From assembly GCA_037157565.1 (NCBI GenBank), contig JAZHRO010000036.1:131448001-131512000 (forward strand): a stretch of 64,000 nucleotides of DNA, written 5' to 3'. The notes beneath the pieces are model-generated. The model had not been told where the DNA came from. It ran no database searches and saw nothing but the letters and a program-made list of their open reading frames with translations. Within the stretch, counting starts at the first letter, position 1. Each line of letters opens with the position of its first letter. A program made the position numbers and the translations under genes. Below, one piece after another: positions 1 to 13,254 of this stretch. This stretch comes from Thalassia testudinum (Eukaryota; Streptophyta; Magnoliopsida; Alismatales; Hydrocharitaceae).

Positions 1-2156
1 TTTGTTCTTCTTCTTTCAGTTCTTCCCTTGTTCTTTTGTGTTCTCCTCTGCCTCGCCTTCTTCTGTTGTTCTTCAGATCTCCTTCTTTCTTCTTTTCTTT
101 TTCCAGTCAGGACGTCGTCCCTCCTTCTTTCTTCTTTTCCCTTCAGGACGTCGTCTGATTTTCCAATCAGACGACTTAAACTGCTTGCTGCTACAGTGTC
201 TCCCTCAGCTTCCTTCTTCTTCCGCGGTCCTTCTTCTTCACCTGTGCCTGCACACTTCAGAGTTTACATCAGAGGACAAAACCTACTCTACCCTCTCCCC
301 CCCCCCCCGCGTCTCTCTCTCTCTGAAACCACTCTTGGGAAAGCTCTCCCAGAGCTGCCGGGTAGTCGGGTACGGGTCGCGCCCGGGTCCAGGCCCACCG
401 GCGTGCGTGGTGGGCGAGGAGTGCAGGTCAGTCTAAGTCGGGTCGGGTCAGGTCCGCGGGGCGTGAGCGCGGACGAGACCGGGTAACCGGGCGGGTGAAG
501 GGGACCTCACCCCGTGTGCTGAGGCAGTAAGGCTTATTCACGAAATCAATTTAAACGGTGAAAAAGTTGTGAGGCTTACCGATGTGGGACTAAACAGAGG
601 CCTCTCCTCGCGTGCGCCTGCTGGAAGACCGCGGCCTTGCTTCTGCAGCTGCAGCTTCGATTTGCGTCGGTTGCTGGCTGGCTGCCTTCGCAGGACTCCC
701 CATAATCCGCAGCAGCTGGAGACCTGGAGTCTTCAAGCCTAGAGCCCGGGAGAAGCTGCTTCAATGTGCGTTAATGGCGGTCGAGCCTCAAAACCTGTCT
801 GACACGAATATGGCCTCTCGGCCTGATCAAACTACTGGGGAACCTTCGCCGTGGCACGGCGAAGGTGTGGAGCTGTGTGGCAAGCCGCAAGGTGGTGTCT
901 GGCGGCAGCCCTAGGTTGGACTGCAACCGGAGAAATGGGTTTGTTTGGGGGAGCGTTACGGAGGTGTGGAGTGGCAGTGGAGGGGTGGGGGGTGCTCAGT
1001 GTGATGAGGCGGAGGTTCGGTGAGGGTCGGCGAGGCGTGTGAGGCTGTGGAGCGATGGGGGCATCTCGCCGGAGGGTGGCCGGAGACGAAGGGGGTGACG
1101 ATGGTCAGGGTTGGTCGAGGGCTTAATTGAACAAATTGAAACCGGGGAAAGAAAGAGGAGAGGAAAGTTGGGGGTTTTCTCTGTCAGATCCGAGCTGCCG
1201 AGGTCGGTGGAGCGACGGGGGGTATTTATAGGGATCAAAACAGGGAGGAAGGCGGAGGGAGACGACGTGTCTCCCTCGCCGGAGGATGGCCGGAGACGAA
1301 AACCCATACCGTCCGTGCGTTCTCACGGCCGGTATGGTGGGCTACAGCGACCAGGGGGGTGTCCCTGCGACGGCTGACGACGCAGGGCACCCCCGGTTTA
1401 CTTGCCAGGCTCTCCCCCTCACCCTGCGCGGCGCCATGCTCCGCGCAAGGTCGCCGGAGCATGGTGTTGGCAGGTTTTGCAGGGGGGACCTGAACGCAAA
1501 GAACGAAGGAGAGTTAGGGGCCAAAATGCGAGGGTTCAAAAGTTGAGGGCCAAAAAGTAAATATATGAGGACCAAAGTGTAAAGTTGGTCAAGGAGGTTT
1601 CTTCTTAGGCTCAAGTTTTTATACATGACTAATTAGGACCTAAGGAATCTGATGGTGAGTTTCATTTCTATATTAAACCTTGTTTGATCGGTCAATTTAT
1701 GCGAAAACCCAAATTAAGTTATTAATTGGGCATGGTTCTCAATGTAGATCAAAAGGGGTTTTGAAGGCCAAATTGAAGGTTCTAAACCCTAGAAATTATT
1801 TTTCTATGAATTTTAGAGGGTTTATTCTATTTTTACTTTGCCTCGAACCTCGTGAATTGAAGTGGGTTGTTTTAGGGTTACAGATTATCATTTAGTTTCT
1901 TGGAATTGCTGTAGCCTTTGCTAGATCATCTCATCCCACTTTTATTCTTATTAAGTTGCTTTGACCTATGTTTGGGCCCTGAATTACCCTGTATGCAGAT
2001 TATACTGGTAAAATTGCATTTTTACCCCTTATGACTTGTTTTCTCCTTAAACTCAGAATTCTCTGAGTTAAGCCTTTCCTTGAGTTATGTAGGAGCTTTT
2101 ATCCTTTGTATTAGGTCAAAATGAGCTAGTTATGGCTCATGATGAGGTTCTCATCA
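1..2156 (-). repeat. Family D LTR, cut by window edge
   Basis: This is an LTR of the same family as 13255-15954, in minus orientation. The stretch around 1640-1890 (GGACCTAAGGAATC..., AAACCCTAGA..TTTTTCTATGAATTTTAGAGGG) matches 15440-15640. The right end, GCTCATGATGAGGTTCTCATCA, corresponds to the family end GCTCATGATGGTGTTCCCATCA. Complete family D LTRs are about 2.7 kb, so roughly 540 bp lie outside the window. A TATA-like CTATAAATA on the minus strand lies near 1221-1232. The pyrimidine-rich first 300 bp and GC-rich 600-1450 create several open frames that are not genes. Whether it is a solo LTR or the end of a larger element cannot be seen. Confidence 0.75.
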
Positions 2157-2603
2157 CTATTCCAGTACACATCACGCTTTTCTGGCGCTGCTGCCGGGGA
2201 GTGCACCATTTGGAGTAAGTCTCTACTCTCTTCCTTTGATTTTCTCTTCTTCCACCCTTCTCTTCACAGGTGTTTTTGTTTGTTTTTGTGTAGGTGTACC
2301 TGTTGCAAGGAGGAAACACGCAGAGGAGGTCGGAGATGTGGGCAAATCCAAAGTGAGTGTGAGAACATGAAGTCACACGCGTCGCATTGGAGCTTCGCCC
2401 ACATTGCTGGGGAGGTAGGTGTTGCCCTCTTAGTGACTTAGGCCATCTTGTCACCCTAAAAAAAAAAAAAGAAGAAAAAAAAAAACCTAAAAACACTTCT
2501 TGGGAATTTCTTGGGGTAAATGGACTAAAACCACTTGTTGATTGTTTGCTATCACCCCCACTGCCCCTTCATTTCCCGCAAACTTCACATAGGATCTGAC
2601 GTT
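2157..2603. other. Spacer with orphan retroelement leader
   Basis: This short stretch lies between two minus-oriented family D LTRs. It holds a plus-strand primer-binding-site match (2183-2200), then pyrimidine-rich leader-like sequence, then a purine run (2458-2492). No domain is recognisable. The frame crossing 2500-2561 is open but has no known motif. It may be the remains of the 5' part of a plus-strand Athila-like element, perhaps D2, whose gag region has been deleted. Confidence 0.4.
2183..2200 (+). other. Primer-binding site (tRNA-Asp type), orphan
   Basis: TGGCGCTGCTGCCGGGGA differs at two positions from the tRNA-Asp-complementary TGGCGCCGTTGCCGGGGA used by element A. It reads on the plus strand, opposite to the LTR immediately to its left, so it does not belong to that LTR. 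Confidence 0.55.
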
Positions 2604-5020
2604 GATGGTAGGATCTGACATCTTAAACGTCTGATTCTATAGTGCTTTGATTCTTCTTCTTCTTCTTTCTCTGTTCTTGTGCGGCTCTTCTTCTTTTCCT
2701 CTTCTTTCTTTTTCTGCTTCTCTTTCACTTTTGCTTCTCTTTCTACGCTTTATCTCTTCTTTTTCTTCTTCTGCTCTTCTTCTTCCCTTCTTCTTCTTTT
2801 CAAGTAGAGGGGAAGCATTTTTAGATTTGGCTAAGTGTTAGCCAACTTCCTAGAGAGAAAAATCCTCCCCTACCCTACGCAAATTCTCCTCTCTTTCTCT
2901 CTTTGGGTCACGCTCTCTTAGAGCCTCCAACAGTATCGGGTTATCAGGTATTTGGACCAAGAGCACACCCAGGTCCAGGGCTGTAGGCGTGGCTCGCAGC
3001 CGAGGAGTGTACAGGGCTTAGGAGGGTAGTCGAACCAGGCCAGATTTGTAAGGTCAGTGTTGCAGATGAGGCTGAGTGAGGGTGAGGGGGACCTCACCCC
3101 CCAAGTGATTTGAGGCGATAAGCCTTTATCACTTTTTCCTCTTATGTGGTAGCAGTTGCCCCAAATCTTCTGATGTGGGACAATGTTGTCCTGCTTCATT
3201 CTTGCATACACAGTCACAGAGGAGATCTGTTAAATTGGTGAGTTGCAGCTATGGAGTTCCTCAATTGAGGACTTGAAGGCTTCCCTGGAGAGATTCCACT
3301 ACACCTGGATGCGTCACCTAGAGCTGCAAGCGAGGAACAAGCCTTGAAGCTTTCTTCGAAGGAGGTCTACTAATGGCGTCGGGGGCTGGTACCTAAAATC
3401 ACAAATAAGGCCTTTCGACCAAGTCAGAAGGCTCAGGAACGATCGTCGGAGCATGGCGAACCTGATGAGGGAGTCGGCGTGGCGTGTGCGTAAGTGATGA
3501 GGCCTATCGACCTCTCAGAGGGTGGCCGGATGTGGGTTTGTTCGACGAGGCATTTGGAGGGGTAATCGTCCTAACAACGTTAGGGCTTTTGTTCCTGAGG
3601 TCGGGGTGGAGGTGTGGAGTGCAAGAGCGGCCGAGTAGGTGGTGTGTGGAAGTCGCTACGGCTTGTTGGAGTTCTTCCGGAGAGATAGAAGATGGAGTCG
3701 CGGATGGTTCTGCGGGGGTCGGGGCGGTGTGTTGGATATGCTGGCATGATGAGGAGAAGCTAAGGAGTCAGTTGAGAGTGGTAGCAGACGAAGGGGGGCA
3801 GAGATGGTGCTGGTTGCGGTATGGCCGACGTCGAAGAAGGAGGCTACTACAGTCGATAGGAAAAGGCGAGGAAGACGGCGATGGGGGCGTTGGCTGGTAC
3901 GACTCGACGTAGAAGAAAATGGGGGAGATAGCTCTACCCCCAGTATTGCGAATGGAGGAAGAACGGAGGCAATGATGGTCATCGGACATCGAGGAGCAAT
4001 TCTACCAAGAGATAGGAGAGGAATTGGAGGTGTTCAAGGCTGAATTCGAGAGTGGGAAGAATAGCCTGATCTGGAGGTCTTTTTATAGGCCATCAGAGGG
4101 TGATTAGAGCTTACGAAGCAAGCTTCCCAAGCTTAGAAGGTCATCGGAGTTGGAAACCCAAATTTCACATGATTCGCATTAGGATTTGGGCAAGACTTGG
4201 AGCCCAAGATGTGGCTCAAATGGAAGGCAACTTCATCAAGAATGTAGGTATCCATTTTGGGACTAATTGATTGAGAATTGAGCGAGAAATCCTCGCTCGA
4301 TTTCAATGGTGAAGCTCAAAGTTGCCTTTATTGGTGCCAAGCACCTATTTGCAAAGATGACAAGAAAATTAAGGTCCTTTTTGTAAGGATTTTGAAAGTT
4401 AAGGGCATATGTGTGATCAGACAAGACCAAGTTACAAACTAGGTCAAGACAATCTTAAATTGGACCCAAATTTTGGTACAAACCTAATTTAGACCTAAGG
4501 AATCCAATGGTGAAGTTGGATTTTGCTTCTGACCACATTTGGATGGTTAATTTATGCAGAAACACAAATTAGGGAAAATGTCTATTTGAGACTCTATTTT
4601 GGGTCAAGACCAGTTCTGATGGTCAAATTGAAGATACCAAACCCTAGAAAATATTTTTATATAATTTTAAAGGGTTTAGGTGAATTTTATCCTGACCATA
4701 ACCTCAGTTAATTAAGCGGATCTATTTTAGGGTTTCAAAAGTCATTTAATTCTCAAAATACGCGAAAACCCTTTTCTGTCTGTTCTAACCCACTTGTTAG
4801 CCTTTTAGGACCATTTAACCCTTAATTATACCCTGAGAAAATCCATGGTTATTCTGCATTCAAGATATGATGGTAAAATTACAGTTTAACCTAGGTTTCT
4901 TGTCTTTCTCTCAAAATGACTATGCAATGAATTATGGCCTTCTGGAGGTTATGTAGGAGTATTTAAAGACTTAATTAGATCAAATTAAGCTAGTTATAGC
5001 TCATGATGGTGTTCCTATCA
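2604..5020 (-). repeat. D1 3' LTR (left), outer end missing
   Basis: It aligns with 13577-15954 along its whole length, from GATGGTAGGATC(T/G)GAC to ...ATGGTGTTCC.ATCA. A minus-strand TATA-like CTATAAAA lies at 4080-4088. The first ~320 bp of the full LTR have no counterpart at the left edge. Its inner end directly abuts the polypurine tract at 5021. Confidence 0.82.
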
Positions 5021-5474
5021 TACCCCCATGCCTAGCTTTTGCTAGTCCCTTAGCAAAATCTTAAGGAATTTAACTCAAATTCTAGACCACATGTCTTTTT
5101 ATGCTCAGAACTCTGATGTGTGCTTTCTTTTGTAAATTAGGTTAGAATGCCGATACTAGGCCTAGAGGTACTCAAATACCTACCAAGATCCGGACCTAAC
5201 CAGCTCTAGCCTCAGTCCACCACGAAGGTTTCTAAGGCCCACAGGAACTAACCTAAGGTTTGTTGAACTCCATGGTTAAAGCACCCGTGCTTGTAATATG
5301 TTTTTAGCCCAAGTTCAGTTTACAATGCATTTTTGTAAGAGAGAGACAGAGGCATTTTTTTCCTTTATTTTTTGGAGAGTTTTCACTCTCTTTTTTTTTA
5401 TTTCTAGCTTCAGATTAGCTTTACAACACGATCTATATCGGATTCCTAGTTCCCACCATCAATCCTCGTAGGGT

Positions 5475-5621
5475 CCCTGGCAATTGATTCTTCGAGATAG
5501 CACCACCCATGGCAACCCCCAGAACCTTGGCTTTCGAGATTTCGAGATAATCCCACTCATGGCGTTCTGTAGCTAAATCCAGACCTTAACAATCGACATT
5601 TCCTGATAATGCCACCCATAG
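5475..5621 (-). repeat. Three-unit repeat in D1 3' region
   Basis: Three imperfect ~37-bp units (about 5475-5512, 5525-5562, 5584-5621) read in sense CCATG(G)..G..CTATCTCGAA..TC.A..GCCAGG. The same array is in A (42925-43071), B (46188-46334) and D2 (20373-20520). The D1 copies are the most decayed. Confidence 0.75.
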
Positions 5622-6380
5622 CATCTGAACCAGCACAAGGTGCTTACATGCCCCCAGTAGGATATTTAGATATCCTAGGAGACAAGCACCGAGGAGATGA
5701 TATGTTATTGCGCATCTTCTAGGGGAATTTCGCGCCTCTCCATGCCGGGAACTCATCCAAATCAACTTGTGTTCATCATCCTCTCCTAAAATAGGTAACT
5801 TTTTCAGAACAAATTTAATGCCTTTGCATGATTTTGATAATTAAGCACACTGAATCAGACTGTGTGTGGATTGGGGTGCTTAGGTTACCGAGTCCCCCAA
5901 ACCAGAGGTCAGTTAATGAGGCTGAATAATCCCTAAGCCTTAGACCTAATACTTAAGCTTCACATTTTCCCCAACCTCTTGAGGACTATCCAGATCTTAA
6001 CGAATACTTGAATTTTTAAGCCTAGAATCACAGCATAAGAGGCCTAAGATCAGCGTTCATACTAATCTCTTTTTGTCTCTTAGCACTTTTTATCTTTCAT
6101 TTTCTTTCTTTTTGAATTGGCCTAGAACTAAGTCAATTCTTTAATCTTTTACTAATGACTCTCTTTTTTTTCTTTTCAAATTATGCTCATTTTTGACACT
6201 TTTATCACCTCCCTTTTTCTCCTAAAAAATGCTATGCAATTGATTCAATCAAAATTTCCTCCCTTCTCCATTTTTTTCTCTTTTTCAATTTTTTTTATTT
6301 TTTGGTTTTTTGGAATATGTAATTATTTTTGATGAAATCCCTTTCTTGTGAAGTGATTCTCACAGTGTTTTGTACTTTAA

Positions 6381-6420
6381 TACCCCCCGTGCCTACGATT
6401 TGTAATGCCCTCATTGTAAA
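6381..6420 (-). other. Downstream polypurine-like motif of D1
   Basis: The sense sequence is ACAATGAGGGCATTACAAAT..AGGCACGGGGGGTA. It matches the motif after the coding region in A, B, C and D2: CAATGAGGACATTG, a 10-15 nt gap, then GCATGGGGG. Confidence 0.65.
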
Positions 6421-6677
6421 TTAGGTGGGTTTGATTCAGCCTAGATCGTACATTAGAACAGGTTTTGGGTGGGTGGACTGGTTGGGGTGACTGATGCAGA
6501 CGATTTCAATCTTAGGTACGGGTATCAGAGGTGGAGTCGGCTGTTCTAATGGATGAACCCTAAAGTGCAATATAAATTCAGCATAAGATGTGTTAAGAAG
6601 GATTTCGGGTTTTTCAAAATGACGGGTTGCCTCTCGTTAAGCACTGAGTTTAATGCCATTAGCTGGGCACAATGAGC

Positions 6678-9600
6678 TCAGGGAGAATGGAGGGTAAAAG
6701 ATACCTCAGCCAAGTTTGTATCGGTTAGTTCAATGAACGGCTTAAGTCGTTGACTATTCACGACAAAGGGTTTTCAATCAAGGCTGGGTTGGCTGATTTC
6801 AACGGCTCTATTTCCAAAGATTCATCTGATAAGATATGATCCAATCCATTTTGATCTGAGATTTCCTGGGAACAATTTGAGTTTGGCATCAAAGAGTAGG
6901 ACTTTCTGACCAGGGTGAAAGATCTTTCTAGATAAGGGCTTGTCATGAAAGTTCGTAACTCGCTCTTTGTAAATTCGTGAGTTCTCATACGCATCATTAC
7001 GTAATTCATCGATCTCGCTCATTTGAAGCTTTCTGTGGGTTCCTGCCTTAGACAGATCTAGATTATACTTCCGTACAACCTAATAGGTTTTGTGCTCCAA
7101 CTCGACGGGGAGGTGACATGCCTCCCCATACACCAATCTGAAAGGAGACATGCCCAATCGAGTTTTGTGGGTGGTCCTATAGGCCTACAAGGCTTCCAGA
7201 AGTTGGGATGACTAATCTTTCCTGTCAGGTCGTACAATGACTTGAAGGATTTTCTTGATCTCCCGATTTGATAGCTTAGCTAGATCATTGGTTTGGGGGT
7301 GATAAGGAGTAGAGATTTGGTGCAACACCTCATATTTGGTCATCAGTGATCTGAACTGAGCATTTGTGAAATGGGTCCCTCCATCAGAGATAATGGCATG
7401 CAGAATCCCGAATCGAGAAAAGATGTTCTGATGAATGAATGTGATTACCACCTTATGATCATTGGTTCGGGTCGGAATGGCTTCGATCCATTTGGGCATG
7501 TAGTCAATAGCGAGAAGAATGTATTCAAAGCTGTTCGAAATAGGGAAGGGTCCCATGAAATCAATCCCCTAGATGTCGAAGATTTCGCATACAAGAATCG
7601 ATTGTAAAGGCATCATATCGCGGTGGCTCATGTTGCTCAAGGTCTGGCAACGAGTGCATGCCAGATAGTGATCGTATGCGTCTTTGAAAATCATAGGCCA
7701 ATAAAAACTGCATTGGAGGACTTTTGCTGCGGTTTTATGTCCAGAAAAATGTCCGCCGTAGGCCTGATCATGGCAGAAGGATAAAATGTCCTGAATTTTT
7801 GCTTCCGGGACACATCGTCTGATGATTTGATCAGCACCAATGTGGAAGAGGTAGGGGTCTTCCCAACTGTAGTACTTGGCATCGCAGAGCAATTTGTCTT
7901 TCTTTCCCTTTGGCCAATCGGATGGGATCTGATGTGATGCCAAGTAGTTCACTAAATCAGCAAACCAAGGATGTCCCGTACTAATATTCCAGAGGAGGTC
8001 ATCAAGAAAATTTTCTGTGATGGGTCCGGAAGGGTCGATACTGTCAGAAGGGAGGCGGGATAAGTGGTTAGCTACCATGTTCTGCTTTCCTGCTTTATCG
8101 CAAATCTCGAGATCAAATTCTTACAATTGCAAGATCTAGTGAATTAGTCGAGGTTTCGCTTCCTTCTTCACAAGGAGGTGTCTCACTATAGTGTGATCTG
8201 AGTATATGATAACATGGGAACCCAAAAGATATGATCTAAATTTTTCCAGGGCAAATACTATGGCTAGCAGCTCTTTCTCAGTAACTGTGTAGTTACGCTG
8301 AGCCTCGTCAAGTGTCTTGCTAGCGTAGTAGATGACCATAGGTTTCCTGTCTATTTTCTACCCAAGTACCGCACCTACAACATTATCAGATGCATCGCAC
8401 ATGATCTCAAAGGGTTGAGACCAATCAGCAGACTATAGGATAGGTGCTTGGGTAACTCGATCACGCAGGATCTCAAATGCTTGAGTGCACTCCTTGGAGA
8501 TTTCAAAGGGGACATCCTTTGATAGAAGATTAGTCAGGGGGTGCGCGATTTTTGAGAAATTGGGAATGAAACGATAGTAAAAATCAACGTGCCCCAAGAA
8601 GGATCGGATGTCTTTGACTGAGCTAGGCAAAGGGAGTTTGGAAATCATATTCACCTTGGCTTGATCAACCTGGATGCCTTTTTCAGAGATGAGATGTCCC
8701 AAGACAATTCCCTTAGGTACCATGAAGTGGCTCTTTTCCCAGGAAAGAACCAAGTTCACGTCGATGCACCGCCTGAGGATTTGGACCAAGCACAAGAGGT
8801 AATCGTTAAATGATTCACCAAATACTGAGAAGTCATCCATGAAGACTTCAAGGTATTCACCTACCATATCTGAGAATATGGCAAGCATGCACCGCTAAAA
8901 AGTAGTGCGTGCATTGCAGAGACCGAACGGCATCCTTCGGAATGCGTATGTTCTGAAGGGGTAGGTGAAGGTGGTCTTCTCTTGGTCCTCGAGCTGGATT
9001 GCGACCTGGTTATAAACGGAGTACCCATCCAAAAAGTAGAAGAATCAATTTCTCGCTAGTTTCTTGAGAATCTAATCAATGAATGGTAGTGGTAAATGAT
9101 CCTTCTTCGTGGAGGAATTTAGTCTTCAATGTAGACTCTCCATGAGTTCTCTATACGGGTCGGTATGGTTGCTCCGGTTTCAGTCGTGATGATGGTGAGC
9201 CCTGCCTTCTTAGGCACAACTTGAATTGGACTCACCCACTGACTGTCGGAGATCGAGTAGATGATCCCTGCATCTAACCACTTGATGATCTCCTTTTTCA
9301 CAACATCCTGCAGATTTGGATTTAGGTGTCTCTACTTTTCACTAGATGGTAGTGAGCCTTCTTCAGTGTAGATGTGATGCATGCTGTATGAACGGATGAT
9401 ACTAGTTAGATCATCGAGAGTCCATCCAATGGCTCTCCGATGCTGCTGGAGAACAGAAATCAGGCGTGTTCTTGATCAGATGTGAGATGGGAGTTGATAA
9501 TCATAGGAAATGTCTGATTGGAACCCAAAAAGATGTATTTCAGATGATCAAGAAGAGGCTTTAATTCCATAACTGGGTTGTCAGTAGAAGCAGGTGGTTC

Positions 9601-12345
9601 AGGTTGGATGTTGGGAGCAAAGGAAGGAGCTATGGGTGTGTCTAGGTTGGGTTCAGACTCCTCTAATTGTGGGTTTTGTTCTTCTTGTGGTTGACTAGAA
9701 ATAGTCGGGTTTTCCTCGATACATAGGTCATCAACCACAGCCTTGATATAGCAAATTTGTTTTATAACTCCACAATTAATTCCTTGTTAGGCCTTAAAGA
9801 TGTTGATCTTTAGTGTCTTGCTCCCAAATTTTAATTCAATTTGGCCCTCCTCGCAATTAATATTGGCTTTAGTAGTGGCCAGAAAGGGTTTCCCTAGTAT
9901 GATTGGTGTATTCTTCACATTTCAGACGCATTCATGTCTAAGACAATAAAATCCACTGGAAAATAGAAATCCGGTACCCTAACTATGACATCCTCGAGAA
10001 TTCCTTTTGGTGACTTAATAGATCGGTCAGCTAGCTGCAAAGTCATTTATGTCAGTTTAAGCTCAGATTCCTTGAAATAGTCTAGTAGGGATGTAGGTAT
10101 CAAATTTATGGAGGCTCCTAAGTCCAATAAAGCTGGATCAAATTGTATATCACCGATTGCATAGGAGATTAGAGGGGTGCCTGGGTCTTTTGCCTTAGGT
10201 GGGAGTTTACTCAAAATGATGGAGCTGGCTTGCTCTGACAGTACAATTAGGTTCCTGCCTTTGGTTCGTGGCTTACGCTTAGGTGTACACACATCTTTCA
10301 TAAATCGTGTGTAAGCCGGTACATGGCGTATTACATCCATCAAGGGGATGTTTATATGGACCTGCTCAAAGAGCTTAACTAGGTCCTCCTTAGGTGCCAT
10401 GGGTTTGGCTGTCCTTTTTCCCTTGGTCAAGGCCTTGGGAAATGGAACCTTAGATGGTTCCTCTAGAATTGGCTCAGGCTCTTGATCTGGGATGGATGTG
10501 TCCTGGATGACCAATCTAGGGTTAGGGTTTGTATTAACAGGCTGGGAGTGGCTTGGATAAGGTGGGTCTTGTGTTGCTTTGCCACAACGGGTAGTAATAG
10601 AATTCAATCCCACCTGGTTTTAGTTTGGGTTGGGCAAAATAGGTGTTTGCTGCTGAAATCCTGAGTATGAAGTTGAAGCATCCATCCCGTCAGGTGATGG
10701 GGCAGAAGGGGCCTGATAAACAAAGTGAGCTTAGCCCTGATTTGGGTTCGTAACGTGCCTCTGGTTCGGTACGTTATTCGAGTTTGGAAGAGGCCAAGAA
10801 GGAAGTGCACCAGGCTAGCGAGCACTTGCCAGCTGACCCAGTTGATTTCGTAACTCAGAGATCTCCTCTTTGTGTTATTTTTGCATGTCAACCAAGGTCT
10901 TGAGAAATAGAGATGTATGATCTTCTTTAGGTGGTCCAGATTGGAAGTTTTGAGTAGGCCTTGGTTGGGTGGGCTGATAAGGTCACGGAGCCTGTGGTCG
11001 GGGTTGGAATTGAGGTCTTAGATTTGAGTTATTACCCGATCATGAAAAGTTAGGATGATTACTCCATCCAGAGTTGTAAGTGTTGGAGAAAGGATTATTC
11101 TGGACGACGTGAAGATCCTCACAAGTCTAAGGAGCTCAGAAATAACCAGGGTGCGGGGGTTCAGAGTTCCCCCAACTAAGGTGGACTAACCCAGAGTTGC
11201 CTCTGAAGCCATAATCAGACGGAGGTGGATATGCATCCATCCCCGGGGAGTGGTAGATGTTGTGCACATCCTCCCTTCCCGTGGGCAGGTGCGCGTATGT
11301 GCTTTGAGGTGCAGAGGTGGATTTGTGTAGATGATGAGTGATGTCGTCCACCTTTTTCTCGATAATGGAGACCTTGTCTAATTGATTGGCTATCAACTCC
11401 AGATCAACGGATGCGGAAAGGCCTTAGGATTCATGTACCCCCTGATTATTTGCCAATGCGCGGATGGTCGTCCGGTCGTACGCACCCAATGACTCATTGT
11501 TCAGGGAGTTCTCATACATGTTTTCAAGAATTTCCCAGATCATGTCTTCATGTTGACCCATGATGCTACCACCACAGGTTGCATTACAAGGAGCTTGATA
11601 TCCTCACAGAGTCCATGGTAAAAGGATTGGACTTGTTCCCACTTCGGAACTCCGTGATGGGGGCACTTACGCATGAGATCCAAAAAGTGATCCCATGCTT
11701 CGTGTATAGATTCTCCCGCTCCTTGGGAGAAGTGCTTGATTTGGTGTCGCATTGTGTTGTATGACCAATGGGGTAGAATTTTTGCAGGAAGGCAGTTTGA
11801 GGTTCTCCCCATGTGTTGATCATGTGTGGTTGAGTTTGAAACCAGTGAACAGCTTTGTCCGCCAAGGAGAATGAAAAGAGCTTTAAGAGTAATCTGTCCC
11901 GATTCTGTACATCTGCCCCAAAGGTGTGGGTCAGATGTTTTAGGTTCTTGATGTGTTGGAAAGCATCCTCGGAGTTCAAGCCATGAAATTTTGGGGTCAT
12001 ATGAAGCATGCTAGTCTTGAGATCTACCTCAAGTCCTCCCACGGGAATGTTGACTCGTGGTTTGATCTCCACTGCTGCGGGATTATAGTGATCTCGCATT
12101 TGAGGATGCGACGGTGGGTTGATGATGGCATTGATTCGATTTTGGAAATCATGGAATTGTTGCTCAAGATTAGGTTGTTCTTCTTGGTGATCCATAGCTG
12201 ATGAAGGGGGAGTAGGTTCTAAATCAGAGGATATGTCAATGTGATCAGGTTTTTGCACAAACACGGAAGTCGAGGCTCGACCTCGACGAGAGTGAATATA
12301 TAATGGAGGCCTCAAGGATGGTCTTAAGGACCTCCTCCCAAACAT
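6678..12345 (-). pseudogene. D1 gag-pol remnant
   Basis: This is a broken Athila-type polyprotein gene. The start at 12345 is chosen because it begins MFGRRSLR, matching MLGRRSLR at the start of the intact element A protein. In sense order the pieces are:
- Gag capsid-type region (12.2-11.6 kb; ADKAVHWFQTQP, HEAWDHFLDLMRKCPHHGVP).
- Protease with LLDLGASINLIP (about 10.1 kb).
- Reverse transcriptase with [15 protein letters not shown] (9.3-9.2 kb) and [11 protein letters not shown] (about 8.8 kb).
- RNase H with [24 protein letters not shown] (about 8.3 kb).
- Integrase zinc region HDQAYGGHFSGHKTAAKVL and core with IISDGGTHF (7.8-7.3 kb).
- C-terminal GPY/F-like tail, ending near 6678.

Frameshifts and stops separate all pieces. 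It is the same family as the D2 pol. Confidence 0.88.
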
Positions 12346-13233
12346 GCATCGATGGATTAGACGAGAGATAGAATGTGATGGACCCAATCAAGACACCCAA
12401 AAAGAAATTTTTGGATGACTATAGAGGTTCGGGACGGATGATACCCCTTAGTCAAAAAGCCGTCCACCTGAGAATTACCTGGGCAGCTAGAGAGGGAGAG
12501 TCCCGCAAAGACCCTTACATGGTAGAGCATACTCACGAGTTATAGGTTTCCCCCACCCGACCTCTCTTGTCACTGATGATCCAGGTAGACCAGAATGGGG
12601 ACTTGACCTCTTAAGTCTACCAATTTTAATTAAGAGCAGGGGTGCTTATGATTTCACTTGAACTTTTAAGATGCTTTTATGCAAAGTGACCTAATTTGAA
12701 GGTTGGTTAACCCAACAAGGTAGGTCAACTTTACATATATTGTTCTTTGAGAAATTTAGGTTCCTCTTTTAGTGTTCAAATGAATTTAAGAGCTTGATTT
12801 TAGGGTTTTACTTGAATAGATTAATTCAATCAAGGCTTAGGCACACATTAGTTGGAAAGATCAATTCTCGATTAAGCAAGTGTGTCTCTAAAACCCTAAA
12901 CTGGAACCCTTAATTGGCTCTAATTTGGTCCAATTTGATTTGTCCAAATGTGGTACATAGGGCTCAAACAAGAGGATGATAGCCCTAGATACCTTAAGCT
13001 TCAAGTAGGTGCACAAATCAGGGTTTGAATGTTGTCTAAATAGAATGTATCAAATCAGGCAACTTGATGATTAATCTAAGAATATAATGTAAGTAGCCCT
13101 GATTGATTTTTTCCTTTTTTTAGCTTTTCAGAATCAGGGGCATAGAAGGAATTTGGATTTGTGTTTTACCTACCCCTGGAGTGGCTGATGTGCAGCTGAT
13201 CTTCCTTTAACGAGTCCTTGAATTGCACGTTGC
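12346..13233 (-). other. D1 5' leader
   Basis: This is untranslated sequence between the primer-binding site and the gag start. It is AT-rich, has no credible open frame, and is not alignable by eye with the A/B leader. Confidence 0.6.
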
Positions 13234-13251
13234 TCCTCGGCAACAGCGCTA
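13234..13251 (-). other. D1 primer-binding site
   Basis: The sense sequence TAGCGCTGTTGCCGAGGA is three substitutions from the tRNA-Asp-complementary site of element A. It lies 3 bp inside the 5' LTR, as expected. Confidence 0.8.
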
Positions 13252-13254
13252 AAA

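Larger units (their letters stand above)
5021..6677 (-). other. D1 3' noncoding region
   Basis: In sense this lies between the pol stop and the 3' LTR. It holds a polypurine tract GCTAGGCATGGGGGTA (5021-5036), a three-unit repeat (5475-5621) and a second polypurine-like motif (6381-6420). All three have counterparts at the same relative places in elements A, B and D2. The rest is AT- and T-rich (notably 6150-6330) with no frame worth calling. No envelope-like ORF is seen. Confidence 0.75.

Noticed and set aside
2647..2841. Leu/Phe-rich frame resembling a membrane peptide
   Set aside because: It is a translation of the pyrimidine-rich LTR tract and is not conserved in the sister LTR.
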